In this document: in pieces, positions 6,245-6,675 of the stretch
How positions within the stretch are numbered: the first letter of the stretch is position 1
How the letters are laid out: every line of letters starts with the position of its first letter
DNA from: Akkermansiaceae bacterium UBA1518
GTDB lineage: Bacteria > Verrucomicrobiota > Verrucomicrobiia > Verrucomicrobiales > Akkermansiaceae
Length of the DNA stretch: 6,675 bases
Direction of reading: 5' to 3'
Assembly (NCBI GenBank): GCA_002323895.1
Contig: DCQM01000092.1
Coordinates: 3,382 to 10,056 of the forward strand
Translations under genes and position numbers: made by a program
The notes under the pieces: generated by a model
The model's database searches: none
Told to the model about the DNA's origin: nothing
What the model saw: the letters and a program-made list of their open reading frames with translations, nothing else

Positions 6245-6675
6245 GTGTCTCTCGAACAACTTAATGTGATCTCCAAGCCCTGCGAGATACCGGACAAAGT
6301 CATCACGATGCTTGCCGAGGCCGAGCAACGTTGTGACGCCTTCTTCGAAGCTGGACTGGACCGGCGCTACCCGCGTTACCTTCCCAGTAATCCTGAAAAA
6401 GTCTTTGCCGCCATCACCACTCTTAAAGAATCTGGACTCCTTCGCGGTGACGTTTTCTGCGAATGGGGCTCCGGCTTTGGGATCGCAACCTGCATGGCCT
6501 CCCTCATAGGTTTTAAATCCTATGGGATCGAAATCGAAGATGGCCTTGTAAAGCTCTCCACCCAACTGGCTCGAGACCTCTCGATCCCCGCCGAATACCT
6601 TTGCACCAGTTATCTTCCTGAAGGTTATGAAGAATGTGAGGGCATCGGCGGCAAGGACCTTCTTCCTCCACAGGC
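6245..6675 (+). CDS. Class I SAM-dependent methyltransferase, 3' end beyond window
   Basis: The frame is open from the GTG at 6245 to the window edge: 143 complete codons plus two bases. The GTG is the first common start after the in-frame TAA of the preceding gene (6233-6235); the next, ATG at codon 22, would lose conserved-looking sequence. The SAM-binding signature is clear: motif I VFCEWGSGFGIAT at residues 70-82 (glycine-rich loop E73-G79) and an acidic second strand ending GIEIED at 94-99, where E96 probably contacts the SAM ribose. LVKLSTQLARDL (101-112) is the following helix, and TSYLPEGY (121-128) fits the next strand and loop. Residues 1-65 form a helical N-terminal region. There is no signal peptide, so the enzyme is cytosolic. 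The substrate cannot be told from this half. Spacing suggests co-transcription with the golvesin-domain gene. No Shine-Dalgarno is seen. Confidence 0.88.
   Translation, partial: MSLEQLNVISKPCEIPDKVITMLAEAEQRCDAFFEAGLDRRYPRYLPSNPEKVFAAITTLKESGLLRGDVFCEWGSGFGIATCMASLIGFKSYGIEIEDGLVKLSTQLARDLSIPAEYLCTSYLPEGYEECEGIGGKDLLPPQ

Noticed and set aside
6212..6565. A 117-codon minus-strand open frame at the right end
   Set aside because: It is antisense to the methyltransferase frame, which has a clear SAM-binding motif; the minus-strand translation resembles nothing.

Overview
The window comes from a member of the Planctomycetota-Verrucomicrobiota group (PVC superphylum). The evidence is gene content: two Planctomycete-type cytochrome proteins (PSCyt1/PSCyt2/PSD1, i.e. 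DUF1549/DUF1553) and one Tat-exported DUF1501 protein, families that are strongly expanded in these phyla. None of the five genes has a convincing Shine-Dalgarno sequence in front of its start, which is also common there. Verrucomicrobiota and Planctomycetota cannot be separated from the sequence alone.

Layout. Minus strand, in transcription order: (1) 5516-3591, a short secreted DUF1549/DUF1553 protein with one CxxCH motif; (2) 3591-2269, a Tat-exported DUF1501 protein whose ATG overlaps the previous stop as TAATG; (3) after a 190-base gap, 2078 to beyond base 1, a long PSCyt1-PSCyt2-PSD1 protein with two CxxCH motifs, cut by the left window edge. Plus strand: (4) 5657-6235, a small secreted protein made of one golvesin-like/xanthan-lyase-type beta domain; (5) 9 bases later, from a GTG at 6245 and running off the right edge, a class I SAM-dependent methyltransferase. 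Both edge-truncated genes are open across their whole visible length.

Genes 1 and 4 are divergent. Their 140-base intergenic region is A/T-rich and carries two near-identical 18-base direct repeats 23 bases apart, overlapping promoter-like hexamers for one or both directions. This is the most distinctive non-coding signal in the window.

How the genes may work together: genes 1-3 look like one or two transcription units for an exported set of c-type-cytochrome-like proteins plus an alkaline-phosphatase/sulfatase-fold protein. The DUF1549/DUF1553-DUF1501 pairing is highly recurrent in the PVC group, but its biochemical role is not established. Gene 4 encodes as a separate secreted protein a domain that is often a C-terminal module of larger exported PVC proteins, so it may be an accessory to the divergent cytochrome gene. 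Gene 5 is a cytosolic-type enzyme with no evident link to the export theme. I see no RNA genes, CRISPR, insertion sequences, phage genes or recognisable defence system. The window is mostly ordinary PVC gene content of unknown function, with a few points worth checking.
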